From Corynebacterium heidelbergense (GTDB taxonomy: Bacteria > Actinomycetota > Actinomycetes > Mycobacteriales > Mycobacteriaceae), in NCBI RefSeq assembly GCF_028609845.1, contig NZ_CP063191.1, positions 558,001 through 622,000 of the forward strand: a DNA stretch of 64,000 nucleotides. Direction: 5' to 3'. Below the pieces are notes generated by a model that saw only the letters and a list, made by a program, of their open reading frames with translations, ran no database searches and had not been told where the DNA came from. This document shows, piece by piece, positions 63,972 through 64,000 of this stretch. Each line of letters opens with the position of its first letter. Positions within the stretch are counted from its first letter, which is position 1. The position numbers and the translations under genes are program-made.

Positions 63972-64000
63972 ATGACCGCAACCCTCTCCGTATCCCCCGC
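63972..64000 (+). CDS. Start of a gene after nrdE (partial)
   Basis: ATG at 63972, eight bases after GAAGGAG, opens a frame MTATLSVSP that leaves the window. Too short to name; nrdF or a small gene of the nrd locus would be expected here. Confidence 0.4.

Overview
The window is high-GC, gene-dense bacterial chromosome, most likely from a Corynebacterium (order Mycobacteriales). The case rests on gene content and order: folA-thyA-cysQ | lhr-nei-pgi; hisN-suhB | prfB; ftsE-ftsX-smpB-ssrA with a tmRNA tag reading AETSQRDYALAA; a fused PutA; a class Ib nrdHIE set; and a VKOR/DsbA-type oxidative folding set. Species cannot be fixed from the sequence alone.

Layout. 1-1.4 kb is the end of a prophage (holin-like and small membrane proteins) running up to the 3' end of tRNA-Arg(CCT), its probable attachment site. 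1.7-2.5 kb holds gene remnants. 2.5-18.9 kb is core metabolism and housekeeping: dihydrofolate reductase, thymidylate synthase, CysQ, a giant Lhr helicase, a Nei/Fpg glycosylase, Pgi, an aldehyde dehydrogenase, two inositol-monophosphatase-family enzymes and release factor 2. 19-28 kb is a variable block (PutA, an AbiEi/DUF559-type protein, an AbgT transporter) that separates prfB from ftsE. 28.5-32.3 kb is ftsE-ftsX-smpB, a membrane protein with WPHIN repeats, and ssrA. 32-41 kb has a Tat-exported metallophosphoesterase, a secreted lipase, an SDR, an alanine/Na+ symporter, phosphoglucomutase and a membrane-anchored DsbA-like protein.

41.2-46.6 kb is a degraded integrated element between tRNA-Ala(GGC) and a diverged copy of that tRNA's 3' end. 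It keeps the N-terminal stub of a tyrosine integrase, several small phage-like genes, a 443-bp direct repeat carrying an atypical tRNA(CAA) twice, and two copies of an unrecognised pair made of a secreted Cys-containing protein and a translationally coupled cytosolic partner. In one copy the secreted gene is broken while the partner is intact, as expected if the partner were an immunity protein. A SUFU-domain gene cut by an in-frame TAG lies just beyond a second tRNA-Ala (CGC).

48-64 kb returns to chromosomal genes: MFS transporter, FAD oxidoreductase, GNAT, family-5 uracil-DNA glycosylase, NADP oxidoreductase, an Imm51-like protein, VKOR and DCC proteins, NadE, a cysteine-less L36, gluconate kinase and permease, and nrdHIE behind a pair of NrdR boxes.

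Two genome-scale patterns stand out: six intergenic copies of a structured repeat (arms GGGGC-GTTTT-CCCGGAC and GTCCGGG-GTTTT-GCCCC), all in the same chromosomal orientation, and over-use of the octamer TGGCGTCC, often just upstream of genes.
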